Below the pieces are notes generated by a model that saw nothing but the letters and a program-made list of their open reading frames with translations, did no database searches and was not told the DNA's origin. From assembly GCF_052857255.1 (NCBI RefSeq), contig NC_135498.1, forward strand, positions 91,830,757-91,894,756: a stretch of DNA of 64,000 bases, in the 5' to 3' direction. The first letter of the stretch is position 1. The number at the start of each line of letters is the position of its first letter. This stretch comes from Amblyomma americanum. Its lineage: Eukaryota > Arthropoda > Arachnida > Ixodida > Ixodidae. A program made the position numbers and the translations under genes. This document shows positions 32,641 through 43,451 of this stretch, in pieces.

Positions 32641-33510
32641 CAAAAACATTGTCAAGCAAACTTTCAAACCAAGTGTACAATTGCATTTTAGTAATTCAGT
32701 GAGATCGGTTGCTCCTGATTATCATTCTCACCAGTATACTGGACAAACCTTTAAATCCTGAGTCTTTTTTTAGACAAAAAACGTGCGCTTCATTCAAGCC
32801 GTCCTCTGCATAATTATGAAACAGCGATCTCTATGGCAGGAAACACTGGTACCAGTCTCTCCATGTCGACTACCGCTGCGCAAGCAGTACTTGCACAACA
32901 AGTCGCGATCCCTCGTAATATCTGTAGAGCAATACATCCATATGTGCCCCTGCACCGGAAGTCAAATTCCTTTTTTCCCCGCCAGTATTGCATCTAACTT
33001 CCCCAATGGCGCCGGGAAGAGCAAACTGGAGCGCGGAAAAGCGCGCGCATGTCGAACGAATACCACCAGCCACTTAACGCAGGAAAAGAAGTACTTCAGT
33101 TGCTTCGTGATAGGATCATCTGGAGAAGCATGTTCGAGGAGCATGATACATTTAGCATCAATAATAAAAGCAGAATCGCGTCGTCTTCCGATAGCGGGGA
33201 CATTGCGCGTGCGAAATGGTGTGCAGCGTCTACAGAAGCGCTGCCACCTATCATGTGATTTGCACAACTGAAATAAAAAGCACACATTTAATGCAGTAAA
33301 AATTACCAAACTGTCAAAAACGCGCTTTTAACTTGTTCTATTGACTAATTTCAAACATATAGCAGTGAAACTATTCGTAAGTTTTAGTTTAATTTTAACA
33401 CAGCAAGGCGGCGCATGAAGTAGCCATGTTCCAATGCGTAGACATGTAGACGGCTTCCTAGACGTCACACTAGACGTCTTGTTAGACGTCTAGAGTATTG
33501 GAACGCAGCC
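32641..33510. other. 5' side of the second transposase gene and right end of the element
   Basis: A minus-strand frame near 33198-33096 (MSPLSEDDAILLLLLM) could be the first transposase exon, but this is not certain. GACGTC-rich repeats at 33455-33490 lie just inside the right TIR. Confidence 0.4.
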
Positions 33511-33682
33511 AGTAACGCGTTACGACGCGTGACGCTTTTCAGGTTGAAGTATCCACCGTAAAGCTGCACCGTTTGTACCCTAAAAAACACACAAAAAACT
33601 GGCGGCTCTCATACCCGCCGTTCACTCCATCCCGTCGACGGGAAGGAGTAGAAGCACACGGGCGTTTTCCGCCTGCATCGAA

Positions 33683-33765
33683 ACGCGGCCGCCGCGGCCA
33701 TGTTCGGACCCGGGCACTCCAGCTCAATAGCCGAGCGGCCAAACCACTGAGCCACCGCGGCGAGC
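33683..33765 (-). repeat. SINE head fragment, reverse orientation
   Basis: The minus strand reads CGCCGCGGTGGCTCAGTGG followed by a B-box-like CGGGTCCGAAC and GGCCGCGGCGGCC. This is the tRNA-like head of the tick-type SINE, truncated. Confidence 0.7.
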
Positions 33766-33999
33766 GGAGCCCAATAGCCAGGTTGGGAAAAAATTATTTA
33801 CATATGTACACATTCCAGGTTTAACGGATACACTGACATTCCCAGGTATAGACATGACGCTGTGTAAGGCGAGTCAATTAAAGAGATATCATAATCATAT
33901 TTGGACAAATAACAGGAACTGTTCATTTGAACCTACGGGATAGCACACAGAAGTGAAGCGCCACACAGAAAAAGAAAGACCTTAGCGCCAGTTCGGCCG
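33766..33999. other. Unassigned spacer
   Basis: AT-rich sequence in which no feature is recognised. Confidence 0.5.
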
Positions 34000-35080
34000 A
34001 AAAACAAGAACGAGGGGATCGTTGTTAACTGAAATGAACGCGCATGACCACTGTCGGGGACACTCCTCTTCCCCCAAGAAAAAGAGCTCCTCGGACAACT
34101 CGTCAGCCGTGGGATGAAAAAAGCATAAAGAAGCGCCCAAAAAGTTCCGCGTCAGTGTTCGCGCCGGATATGCATGTGTCTCCCAGCAGTGTACGCAAAA
34201 TACTCTTCAAAGGAACGGACAAATTTGTGAAGGCAATGCCTGCCCTGTTCCGCGGTCGTCCAAGAGCAGCCCGAGCCACAATCTCGGCTCTGCCTGACAA
34301 AAAAAAAATAAACTGTAGTCTGCACGGGCCTTATGACACGCAGGGAAGGCTTAACAATGTGACAAAAGTATACCAGAAGACACCAAGCCTGACGGACTGA
34401 ACACGGTATAGCTTCTCAAGCAGAGGCAGGTCAAATGTCTGCGCTCTTCATACAGGAGCTGTAATGCCCTCCACGACCGAAGACTGCACACCATCCAATA
34501 TTCCAGCACAGTCGTAGGTCACACGTAAAATGCACATCTGCGCACACCCCTGTAAAGATATCGCAGATGTGACACGAGTCTGGGGACACCACACAAAAAT
34601 GTAATGACTGAGTAATTAAGAGCAGCCCCAGACAAGGAGGCGTACTCACGAAAAACATTTAAAGCCTCAAGGAGGCTGCAGTGTTCAGCCACGTAGAGAG
34701 TAGTGTCATGCGCATAAGCGGCAACGCGCACCGCCTGGCTGCCTGGCTGGCAAAGGAAGACCTCTAATGAGGGAGTGGCGATCGATTGCCAAGAGAAAAG
34801 GCTCTTATGCTGGAACAAACAAAAGCGGGAAGAGGGGACACCCTTGACAGACGCCGCGGCTATCATCAAACGCGGTACTTTCCCGGCCGTCGAGGATCAG
34901 AGCGCTGGAAAAAATACCCCTATGCCATGATAAGCGCACTGTCCAACTCTCCCGAGATCACGGCATATACAAAACGAATTCTGCACTTATGCAAAGTTGG
35001 CCTCGCCTCTCAACATTCCGATAGTCAGATGATATTGCCATCCGCTTTGACTCGGGGGGAGGGGGTGTTTAGGGGTGGCG
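34000..35080 (-). mobile_element. LINE reverse transcriptase relic
   Basis: The frame 34869-34519 retains VRVAAYAHDTTLYVAEHCSL, where a functional element has YADD, followed by ALNVFREYASLSGAALNYS, the fingers/palm helix of a non-LTR reverse transcriptase. Immediately upstream, another frame has the G-V-C-Q-G-C-P motif (near 34845). Downstream frames to 34000 are consistent with the thumb and C-terminal part. Frame shifts and the D-to-H change mark it as dead. Confidence 0.62.
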
Positions 35081-35296
35081 ACAGAAAAAATAAATTCACT
35101 GAATATGAGGGGAGAGGTCTGTGTTCTGAACATGTTCTGTGGCGCCAGTCCAGCTTTATCACATGCTGTCGCTCCTTTTTCTATCCTACCATTTTGCCTG
35201 CAAAGGGCTGTGGGGGTGGCTACCTTGATGGCAGTCTACACGGCCTCATGATCTTCTCTCCTCATCTTCTTGCAGCCACTATTACAACTATTTGAA
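35081..35296. other. Unassigned spacer
   Basis: Short sequence 3' of the F-box/LRR terminal exon. It may be 3' UTR; nothing else is recognised. Confidence 0.45.
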
Positions 35297-35579
35297 TTAA
35301 TCGCAAAAAGGTAGACATAGCTTTGGAAGCTGTGTTCTCGACGTCACTTCAAACACGGTTGCGCGGTCTGACCATACATGGAAAGTCGTCCGGTAGCAGC
35401 CGAGGCAGGGCCGGTTGTAGAGAAAAACGCCTGCTCCCAGGCGCTGCTGTCTCCCGTCGCCCAGCCGAGTCGTGACGGGATACCGCTGGCGAAGCCACGT
35501 GACCGGCTTCACACACTGCCTGGTGTGTATGTAATGCGCATGATGCACCTCTAACAACGGCACTTTTACGTGCATGAGC
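35297..35579 (-). CDS. Terminal exon of an F-box/LRR family member, probably paralogue A copy 2
   Basis: After an acceptor TCTCTGAG at 35580, the minus strand encodes LMHVKVPLLEVHHAHY, VTWLRQRYPV and GAGVFLYNRPCLGC. These match the last exon of gene B (LPLLEVLHAHY, VTWLRQRHAV, GAGVFLDNGPCLGC) in phase and position. A one-base shift near the end carries the frame past gene B's stop, so the tail differs. The nearest upstream donor on this strand is at 44842 in paralogue A copy 2. That would make an intron of about 9.3 kb filled with LINE and Gypsy fragments. Alternatively it is an orphan exon. Confidence 0.65.
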
Positions 35580-35616
35580 CTCAGAGAATACGGCTTTAAC
35601 GTAGTTATACGGAGTA

Positions 35617-36049
35617 CAGCCGCCCCCAGACTTAACACGAATGACGGCAATCGTGGCCTAGCCTGCCGCCAGCGCCACGAAGCGATCGGTGCGAGATGAC
35701 ACCTTCGGTAGGTTTACGGTGGCGGACGATAGCTGGTGCGCAGCTCGCTTTGACTGCAATTTGTGATTCCTGCGATACGAGAACTGAAAAGAGCGTTGCC
35801 GGGGGCCTTGGAGGCCGCATCGGCGAGCAGAAAGCACAGAAACGCCCCTCTGACGAGAGCGCTGTCCGGCTGTCCACGCGGCAAACAGGCACACGCGAAA
35901 AAGCACTCAAGGCTAGCTGTGCACCAGCTATCGCCAGCCACCGTAAACTTGCCGAGAGCATTGTCTCGCACCCATGACTATCGCTTCGTGGTGCCGAAGG
36001 CAGTCCCGGCCACGCGTTCCGTCATTCGTGTTAAGTCTGTGGGCGGCTG
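35617..36049. mobile_element. 433-bp foldback MITE with TA target duplication
   Basis: The left end CAGCCGCCCCCAGACTTAAC is mirrored at the right end (CAGCCGCCCACAGACTTAAC on the minus strand). The inverted similarity extends inward about 190 bp per arm, including GTTTACGGTGGC and CGATAGCTGGTGC. TA flanks both ends (35615-35616 and 36050-36051). TA duplication with CAG termini fits a Tc1/mariner-type MITE. It lies 37 bp upstream of the exon acceptor at 35580. Confidence 0.78.
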
Positions 36050-36051
36050 TA

Positions 36052-36527
36052 AGTACATGTGCGAAAGCATGTGTTTAGCCTGTTTGGCTCATCCATGGTT
36101 TTGCTTTGCTAAGACGTGGCCACGTCTGACGAAGGTATTAAGGCGAGAGCCTTTATAGGATCGTGACTCGTCAGCGGGTTTGTTCGCACAAAATCGTCAC
36201 ACCACAGCTGTCAATCAAACTAGTGACGTCATCGAATAATCCCTAAAGAGAAGCAAAAAAACATTAAAAATGATTAATAATCAGAAATAGAATAAATTCA
36301 AAGAAAATAGATATAAAAATTAAACAAAAACCAATAAGGCAGATTTTGATCGAGCTGATTTCGACTGTGTCGAATAAAGAAATGTGAAGTTTTACAAACA
36401 ATTCTGAATTCTTTAATCAACATCTTCAGAACGACTCAGCGACACAAACAACAACACCGCGCTGAAAGTATTTCGCCTCACCGCACTTAAGGCCGCGAGA
36501 GGGCAGCGGCGCTTGTTTGCTGTCAGT
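36052..36527. other. Unassigned AT-rich spacer
   Basis: No coding or repeat signal is recognised apart from A-rich stretches near 36240-36330. Confidence 0.5.
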
Positions 36528-37149
36528 GGGCTAGGAAAGTTTTCGTATACCTGTATATAAGTAATGTTGACACGAAATGGAGAAAGCGAACTAGAAAATT
36601 GACAAGCAAATATCTGGACAGCAGTAGGGGGGCAAATCAGCAATTATCAGTTAACAAAAAGGTTAAGGAAACAGAGAGAGCTCTGTGGAAAACGGATGCT
36701 GGCGAAATAAGCACTGGGAACATGCAGGATTTTAAAACAGGAAATTGCCAAAGAAAATATCTATGATAATTGTAGGGGAAGCTCTTTGTTGTTTGAAGCC
36801 AGGACGGGAGTCTTGCGGACTAAGACATATGAAGTCAGGTACCATACGAGATAGACACGTTGTGCGTTGCGTGCGGAGAGGAGGAGGAAACGGCTGAACA
36901 CTTGATACTTCGCTGTAAAGGGCTTCGCCCTACAGTGGAAAGCCGCGGTGCTGATTTATAAAAGTCATTGGGGTTAAGTACAGTGAAGGGGAAGTAGATT
37001 TTAAGCGGGTAGAAGTAACCAAGCGAAGGTTATCTGATTGGCGGCTAAAATCAGGAAAAGAGTAAAATTTCATGTCATATCTAGGTGGCTTGAGCCACCG
37101 CCCGATTTAAAGGGTTCAGCCGTATCCATCCGTCCATCCATCCATCTGC
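36528..37149 (+). mobile_element. 5'-truncated LINE, same family as 22488-23565
   Basis: The sequence begins GTGGGCTAGGAAAGTTTTCG and follows the 3' half of the 22488-23565 element, with scattered indels that break the frame. It includes the CGTGCGGAGAGGAGGAGGAA zinc-motif coding segment and the final CATC/ATCC repeat tail. It is older than the copy-1-specific insertion. Confidence 0.82.
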
Positions 37150-37630
37150 TCGAGCCTGTCGAGGAAACAGGTGCCGCGACGAAAGGTGGTCGTGGGTTTG
37201 GTTCCGCTCGATTCTGGGATAGAAGCTCGGATAGTAGCGGTCATTGACAGCAACGCTTCGGTGAAAAAGGGAGAGCCGAATGCAGTTCAGGCACATTTGC
37301 GGGGAAGATATTGGGGACCCGGCCCACTAGATAGCTGCGGCGCGTCTGCGGTGCTTCTTACCTAACTGTGGACTCCGCATATATATACCTGCGCGGAGCC
37401 GTTAATTACCGAGCTGTACTACATATCTGAGCTTGATGTGATGCTTCAGATTTCAATCTTGTGACCGGCGAAATTTTCTGACCAAATGCAGCCTAAACAA
37501 ATGCAGGACGGTCACTTGAGTTTGCTTCAACTTTGAATGAACAGATGAGACCTCATGCTTTCTTTGATCTTGAAATAAATTCTTGGGGCATGCGCTTCAT
37601 TTTTTCGGTGGAATCGTACACGGCCACCCA
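37150..37630. other. Unassigned spacer
   Basis: No gene is recognised. The segment ends at the target duplication of the next LINE. Confidence 0.5.
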
Positions 37631-37642
37631 GGCGGCGTCTTT

Positions 37643-39293
37643 TTCTTTTTTTAAACGTCTTTATTTCTGCATAAAATAGGCCTAGCCTTGCGGCAGAAAT
37701 GAGGGGCTTCATGGAGGTGGAGGTGGGGGAGGGGGAGGAGGGCCGGTCTCCACTTCTTCGAAGTGGGGTGGTCCTGTGGTCGGCTCTGCGAAGAAATGGC
37801 GAGGCCCTTCTTCTTCCTTGAAGTATAGGAGAAAAGCCCGCCAGAGCCGGAGTGCGTCCGATGATCCGATGTGTAATGGTGAATCGACCCATTTCTGCAA
37901 GGTGCCAGGTCGGTGCCCGCCCAGGGACTGAAGTGCTTGCTCCCGCATCACGTCAAAAGCAGGGCAGCGCCACAAAAGGTGTTCAGGCGTGCCTCTGGCC
38001 GGGCATGCCTGGCATTGAGGGGTTGGGTATGAGTGCGGGTTGATGAGGTTGAGCTTTGCTGGCGACAGAAGCTGGCCAGTCTGGGCGCGGCGGAGGAGTA
38101 CCGCCTCTACCCTTCGGAAAGTTCTAGGCGGGCGGCGGTATAATTGCTCAGGGTTCGCCACATGCTGGAGGATGCGGCGGCGATAGCATTGTGCGCGATG
38201 CCATGTCTCGGCCCTATCCATAGGAGGTGACGACGGATGTGCAACGTCATCACGGGCCCAAGAAGCGGAAACGAGTGTGCATCCAGGCAAAGGTGCGGAA
38301 AGAGCTGCAGCGCGCGCTGCCTGGTGTGCCTTTTCGTTTCCAGTGATTCCTTCATGTGCAGGAATCCATCTAATAACAATAGTGTAGCCCTCCTCTCGCA
38401 GGCGTCGGGCTTCCGTTCGAATTGCGCTGAGAACGGCATAGTCTGCTCCCCCCGCGCGGCATGCGGTGTACGCTGCTTGTGAATCAGTGTAAAAATGGTA
38501 GGTGCATGGAGCCGGATCCTGTCGATCTACTATTCGAGTAATGGCAAGGCGTATGGCAATGAGCTCGAGATTAGTGACAGTGTGTTCCTCGGAGAGCCGT
38601 TCAACTATTGTGGTATCTGACTCAGAGTCGTGACAAGCTATTGCGGCGCCAAGTTGAAACTGAGCGGCGTCTGTATATAGTTGGATAGCCCCTTCCTGGG
38701 CTAGCTTGTATGACATCTTCTCGTGACGTTTAGCGGCAGCTTTGCGCCTTTGGGGATTAGCTGAACCCATGTTCTTTGGTAGTGGCATACCCTCTACTAA
38801 ATCGATTAGTTCCCATGGTGGGGCAGGAGACGACAGCAGCTCCAATTTGTCAGTGTTGTAGCCTAATGCCCGCAGGATCTGACGGCCAGCCGCCGTTGTG
38901 GAGAGACGGACACGCTGGGCTTGCAAGTGCTGCTCTGCCACATCCTGTAGGGCATTGATTTTGCTGCATGCGTGTAGGTCCTCTACTGGGCAGAACTGTG
39001 GTAGGCCAGTAACAAGGCGCATCGCCTTCCGATTGATTCGCTCAAGCTGAAGGCTTTGGGTCGCGTTAAGCCGCATGTAGGAATATGCATGCAGTATTTT
39101 TGATGTTATGAGTGCAAGGGCTATCTGACGGAGTCCCACCTCTTTGATTCCCCACCCACGCGCAGAGACGCGGCGCATAAGATGTAAGGCCTGATGGCAA
39201 CTAAGCACCGTGTTATGAATCCAGCTTTTGGCTCCTCCATCCTCGCCAATAAGCATTCCGAGTATACGGATTGTTTGTTTCCGGTTATTTGCC
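37643..39293 (-). mobile_element. 5'-truncated I-like LINE with intact RNase H, flanked by 12-bp duplication
   Basis: The minus-strand frame 39256-37709 (515 residues) holds, in order, the reverse transcriptase thumb (ALALITSKILHAYSYMRL), an RNase H domain and a CQACPARGTPEHLLWRC zinc knuckle. The RNase H motifs are IQLYTDAAQF, LELIAIRLAI, FYTDSQAAYT and IRWIPAHEGITGNEKAHQAA, with all acidic residues visible. GGCGGCGTCTTT repeats directly at 37631-37642 and 39294-39305 as a target-site duplication. The T-rich left end is the A-tail of the minus-strand element. The polymerase core is lost to 5' truncation. The proline-rich end reads through GGAGG repeats. Confidence 0.88.
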
Positions 39294-39305
39294 GGCGGCG
39301 TCTTT

Positions 39306-40416
39306 ATGTCGTGGATGAAGTGAACTCGTCGCTTGAGTCAGGGTGATACTGCAAGCTCGCGCTCTGACGCGGCAACCTCGATCCCTACCAAAACAGCTCG
39401 CTAATTTTTGCACCGTGCGTTGTGTTGTCAGATGCCGGCACGAAGAAGAGACACGACACTGACAAAGCGCGGACTATCAAGTGTCAGCTACAGCAGGTAC
39501 TCTCGTGTCGAATTTTCTCAACATGGCGCGCGCAGTGCAAAAGTGAAAAACTACCAAGCCCAGTTTGCTGCCTTATAAGGGGCCGTTGTGACAATCTATA
39601 CTACCAATCTAGACTACCAACTTTGTGCAAAACAACGACTGCTCCAGAGTGGTAACAAGGCTTCCTAAGTGCGCTTATGTGTGTGCGTTGTGTGCAGAGG
39701 AATCTCACACAAGACACAAGGGGCGCCTTTTGTCAGATATTTACCCGGTGTGCTCACGGACCGCAGACGTTGCAGCGAGAGGCCGGATCAACGATCACTT
39801 CCTCACGATTGTGTCTGAACTAAATGAGACTTTCTTGTTTCATGAAAGCGCTCCAGTCATTGACACTATCCTAACTTTTATCACAGAATCGAGAACCAAA
39901 CCCACAACTTTCGTCGCGGCGTCTGTTTTCTCGGCGGGCTCGAGCAGGGCAAACAAGCGCAGCTGCCCTCTCGAAGTGGCGTTCGTTTACGACGTAGTTA
40001 CGTGCAATATTGCGCCCTGCGACTATCGGCCTAATCTCCGATGCACGCGGATGCCAAACGGCTGTCTCAATGCGACACGCGGAGAAAACATGGTTGCGGA
40101 GCAGGCGTTCGTCAGCTACTTGCACCTGAATTATAGCGAACTAATATACTGGTCTAGTGGCGCGAACGGAGGCGCGCGGCAGCGGCTCGGCTGAAGCAAA
40201 ACGCCTCTCCTCGCCGCAGGGGGCGCTGCCGCGCCTTTTACTAGCATGTTTACTAGCATCGCGCCCGTGCCGCCACCCTAGCCAGGCAGTAGGAAAAGCT
40301 CTCTGCGTTTTTGCGCTTCACTGCTGGGGTTCTAGGCCCAAGTTCTGCATCTGTTGGCAAGCTTAATTTATTTCTGTCGCACCTGAGTGCGTGAAAAAAC
40401 CAGACAATTGGAATGA
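39306..40416. other. Single-copy interval with one unrecognised ORF
   Basis: Apart from the frame at 39625-40194, nothing is recognised. The 3' part (40160-40300) is GC-rich. Confidence 0.45.
39625..40194 (+). CDS. Hypothetical protein, 189 residues
   Basis: The open frame is not recognised. It has a Cys-rich start (CAYVCALCAEESH) and several further Cys residues, and no signal peptide, membrane segment or known motif. The stretch is not visibly repetitive and is not part of a neighbouring LINE frame. It could be a chance frame, or one exon of a gene. Confidence 0.22.
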   Translation: MQNNDCSRVVTRLPKCAYVCALCAEESHTRHKGRLLSDIYPVCSRTADVAARGRINDHFLTIVSELNETFLFHESAPVIDTILTFITESRTKPTTFVAASVFSAGSSRANKRSCPLEVAFVYDVVTCNIAPCDYRPNLRCTRMPNGCLNATRGENMVAEQAFVSYLHLNYSELIYWSSGANGGARQRLG

Positions 40417-40760
40417 AACTTCACTTCACTTCACTTTATTCACCTTAAAGACCCCCTGCAGAGGGTATTACATAAGGGGTGGGTCAATATGTTGATCAAC
40501 AAGTACAAGTCATTTCTTTGAAATAATTGTTTAGCGTATCTGAAAATGCAGACAGGTGTGTGATGGCAGCGATATCGGTGGGGAGGCAATTCCAGTCCAC
40601 AACAGTTCGGAGAAAGAATGAACCTGAAAAAGTTGCAGTACGCGACACAGGGCGGGCGATCTGAAACGGATGGGCAGTGCGGTGAGATATGCGGTTCGGA
40701 TGAGTAATGTAGGGTGGTTGATTTAGAGAACTATGGAAAAACTTGTGGAGCAAATAGAGG
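40417..40760 (-). mobile_element. CR1/Jockey-like LINE 3' fragment
   Basis: The frame 40753-40496 ends with TATFSGSFFLRTVVDWNCLP, the C-terminal motif of CR1/Jockey-type proteins. The 3' end is a (GTGAA)n-like tail on the minus strand (TCACTTCACTTCACTT on the plus strand), as in CR1/L2-type elements. Confidence 0.68.
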
Positions 40761-41639
40761 CTGGCAATGCGGCGGCGGTCTGCGAGGCTTTCAAGAGCGG
40801 AATTCTTCTTCAGAGCTGAAACGCTGGTGGTATATGAATATGCAGAGTGAGTCCGTTACTGGATGGTCTGAAGCAACTCACTTTCCAGAACTCTACTGAC
40901 TGCGGCCAGCAATTTCTCTGGTAGCTTGACCTGCACCCGCTTTCTGGCGCCAGGGTGATGCTTGTGTTTGAGCTCAGAAGTCTCAAGAGCCTCGGTGATA
41001 TTTGGGGGAATCGAGACAGCGCTGTTCACCTTAGTTATTGTCTGCGCAAAAAACAGGGAATAGAACACAACGACTGTTAACGTTTTAGAATGTGGCTGAA
41101 TTCATCAATACCGTTGCTAAATCGACAATGGGATATAATAGTAACGTTGATGGCGTAGTTACTAGCAACGTTACTCGCTCTCATTCGCTCAAGTCATTCA
41201 AAACCTTGCAGTCATAAAGGCACTAAAATATGCAATCAAGAACTTCACAACTTTTGGTCCATACAACACTTTCCCAACCAATAAACAAAAAAGAGAATAC
41301 CGAGAGCTTTCGTTCGTCTAACTTTGTGCGCAAAATTGACATTCCACGAATATCGGTGCGCATTTCAGCTAGAAAAAATGAACAGCTCACCCGAACACTA
41401 CAGATGCAATGTGGTACTCTCAAGCACACAGCCAGTGAGCGTAAATGGCTCATTTTTTGAAGCGCTACCATAAAAGATAGGTGAACACCGGAGCAAGCAC
41501 GCACATGGCACACACCACCGCAAACAAGCGAGGTTCTTGGATTGACTTCGGATGTCTTCGGCTTCTGCGTTATGTCACCTCGACAAGTTTCGTTTCTTGT
41601 GATATCGTTTCGTGTGATATCACAATAGGGACGCACACA
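40761..41639. other. Unassigned interval
   Basis: No gene is recognised. A long minus-strand frame reaching into it is antisense to the LINE that follows. Confidence 0.45.
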
Positions 41640-43360
41640 GGCAATGATGGTAGGGCGTCTGGATAATGGTGAAATAGAAGAAAATCTACAAGAGGCGATC
41701 GACATTGTCGAGGAATACGCGGAATGGGCAGGGTTAAAATGCTCGCCCAGCAAATCCGAACTTCTGGTGATCCGGGGGGCTAGCAAACGCGATACCAACG
41801 CAGGAGACATTCTGGTAGAAGTCAATGAGACACCGGTAGCCAGAGTGGACAAAGTCAAGGTCTTGGGACTGATAGTCCAGGACAATAGAAAGAACACAGA
41901 GACAATAAACAGACTTAACATGACAACCAGGCTGATAAGGCGAATAGCCAACGAAAGACGATGAGTCCAAGAGAAAGATCTGTGCCAAATGGTTCAGGCT
42001 TTTGTTATAAGCAGAATTGCATACGCCATCCCCTATCTCAAGCTAAGGCTGGCGGAAAAGAATAAAATAGAGGGGATCATACGACAGGCATATAAAGTAG
42101 CCCTGGGACTACCACACTGCACCCCAACGGAAAGACTTCTTAAACTTGGGATCTACAACACCATTGCGGAACTGTGCGAGGCACATCTAAATCACACAAT
42201 TAAGACGGCTCGCCACCACACATACAGGATGTAAGATCCTGGCCCGCCTATGACTACGTGATAGAATCCCGAAAAAAAAAACGCGCAGACAAAACTACCG
42301 ACTGAAGTGAGGAACTCACTCACTATTAAACCGCTTCAAAAAAACATGCACCCTGCTTTTCACGAAGGCAGGATGCGAGCAAGAGCAAAGGCCCTTGAAG
42401 CCAAGTTCGAAGGCTCGGAATACACTGCCTACGTAGACGCGGCGGAATACGAGGACGCGACTCCTTTGTGGTCGTGAGCGTGAACGACTCGGGTGAAAGA
42501 TTAATGGCCGGTTCGGTTAAAACAAAGATCTCGGTGACAGCGGAGGAGGTGGCTATCGCCATGGCAATGGTTAACACTAAAGCAGTCACCATAATTAGCG
42601 ACTCCAAAGTCGCTATAAACAATTTCGCGAGGGGTATGATCTCCAAGGAGACAACGAATCCTAAGGCATAAAGACTGGAACCAGAGAGGTGAAACTAATA
42701 TGGGTGCCGGCACACTCGGGAAACAGGGGAAACGAGTTGGCTCATAGTATAGCTCGAGGTTATGTCAGCCGAGCAGTGAGCCAGGTTGAGTACCCCAATT
42801 TCACGAGAGATGCATTCATATCCTTTCACGACTACACTAAGCACTTTAGACTCGAAAAGAGGATATATCCGCCACCAGACAAGAAGCTCGACAAAAGGCA
42901 GGAGGTAACGTGGCGTCGGCTCCAGCCTTCTTTAGCCCGTCAAAACTAGCTCACATGTACCCGACACAAAACAACCCAACTTGCAAAGAATGCGGCGAGA
43001 TAGCCGGATACGATCACATTCTATGGGGCTGCAAAAAGGTGCCGCCACCGGCGGACCTACCCTCGATGCCCCATCGCGGCCGTAAGAGCGAGCAGTCGCG
43101 CCTCGAGGTCTGGGTTCATTACTGCTAACTACAACAGACGACAAGCAAAGAAACCCGACACGCGCCGCAATCACGCCGCCGACGCTGCGGCTGGGGTGCT
43201 GGGAGCGACAACCGGAAGTTGCAAAAGGAACGTCAGCGGATTACGTATTCATGGGCGGGGCCCAGTCCCAGAGCTGTTTTCTTTATTTTTGTCTGGTGCC
43301 CCGCGTGTACGAGTTGAGGGGGGAGAGGAGGAGCGTAATTTTTAATCGTCTATATCTTCG
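41640..43360 (+). mobile_element. I-like LINE, RT C-terminus to zinc knuckle, copy 2
   Basis: Frames 41644-41964 (YAEWAGLKCSPSKSELLVI, then KVKVLGLIVQDN) and 41989-42234 (ISRIAYAIPYL, LGLPHCTPTERLLKLG) are the palm/thumb of a non-LTR reverse transcriptase. After stops come the RNase H and zinc-knuckle pieces at 42468-43128, nearly identical to copy 1 at 109-769. The element is degenerate. It shows that the copy 1 element also extends beyond the left window edge. Confidence 0.75.
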
Positions 43361-43451
43361 GTGTTATTGATGCTAGCTTAAAAATTCTTGCGTTGGGGTG
43401 ACGAGTGATGAAATGCCTATCTCTCGCCTGCTTCACGTAATCTCAATTAAT

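Larger units (their letters stand above)
27869..33510. mobile_element. Second, decayed PIF/Harbinger element, 5642 bp, with nested insertions
   Basis: The ends are imperfect inverted repeats, GGGTGCGTTCCAGTACTC on the left and GGCTGCGTTCCAATACTC on the right. AGT flanks both sides (27866-27868 and 33511-33513) as a 3-bp target duplication. Inside are a Myb/SANT-like gene on the plus strand and HARBI1-like transposase pieces on the minus strand, converging as in the first Harbinger element. A SINE (28031-28270), an RTE-like LINE relic (30590-31240) and a LINE tail (31241-31690) are nested within. Several transposase defects make it non-autonomous. Confidence 0.82.

Noticed and set aside
37709..37760. 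Polyproline C-terminus of the LINE protein as a functional domain
   Set aside because: It is read from a GGAGG/GGTGG simple repeat at the end of the frame and is probably low-complexity extension.
41223..41951. 242-residue minus-strand frame with hydrophobic start
   Set aside because: It is antisense to the I-like reverse transcriptase at 41644-41964, and the first segment only looks like a signal peptide by chance.
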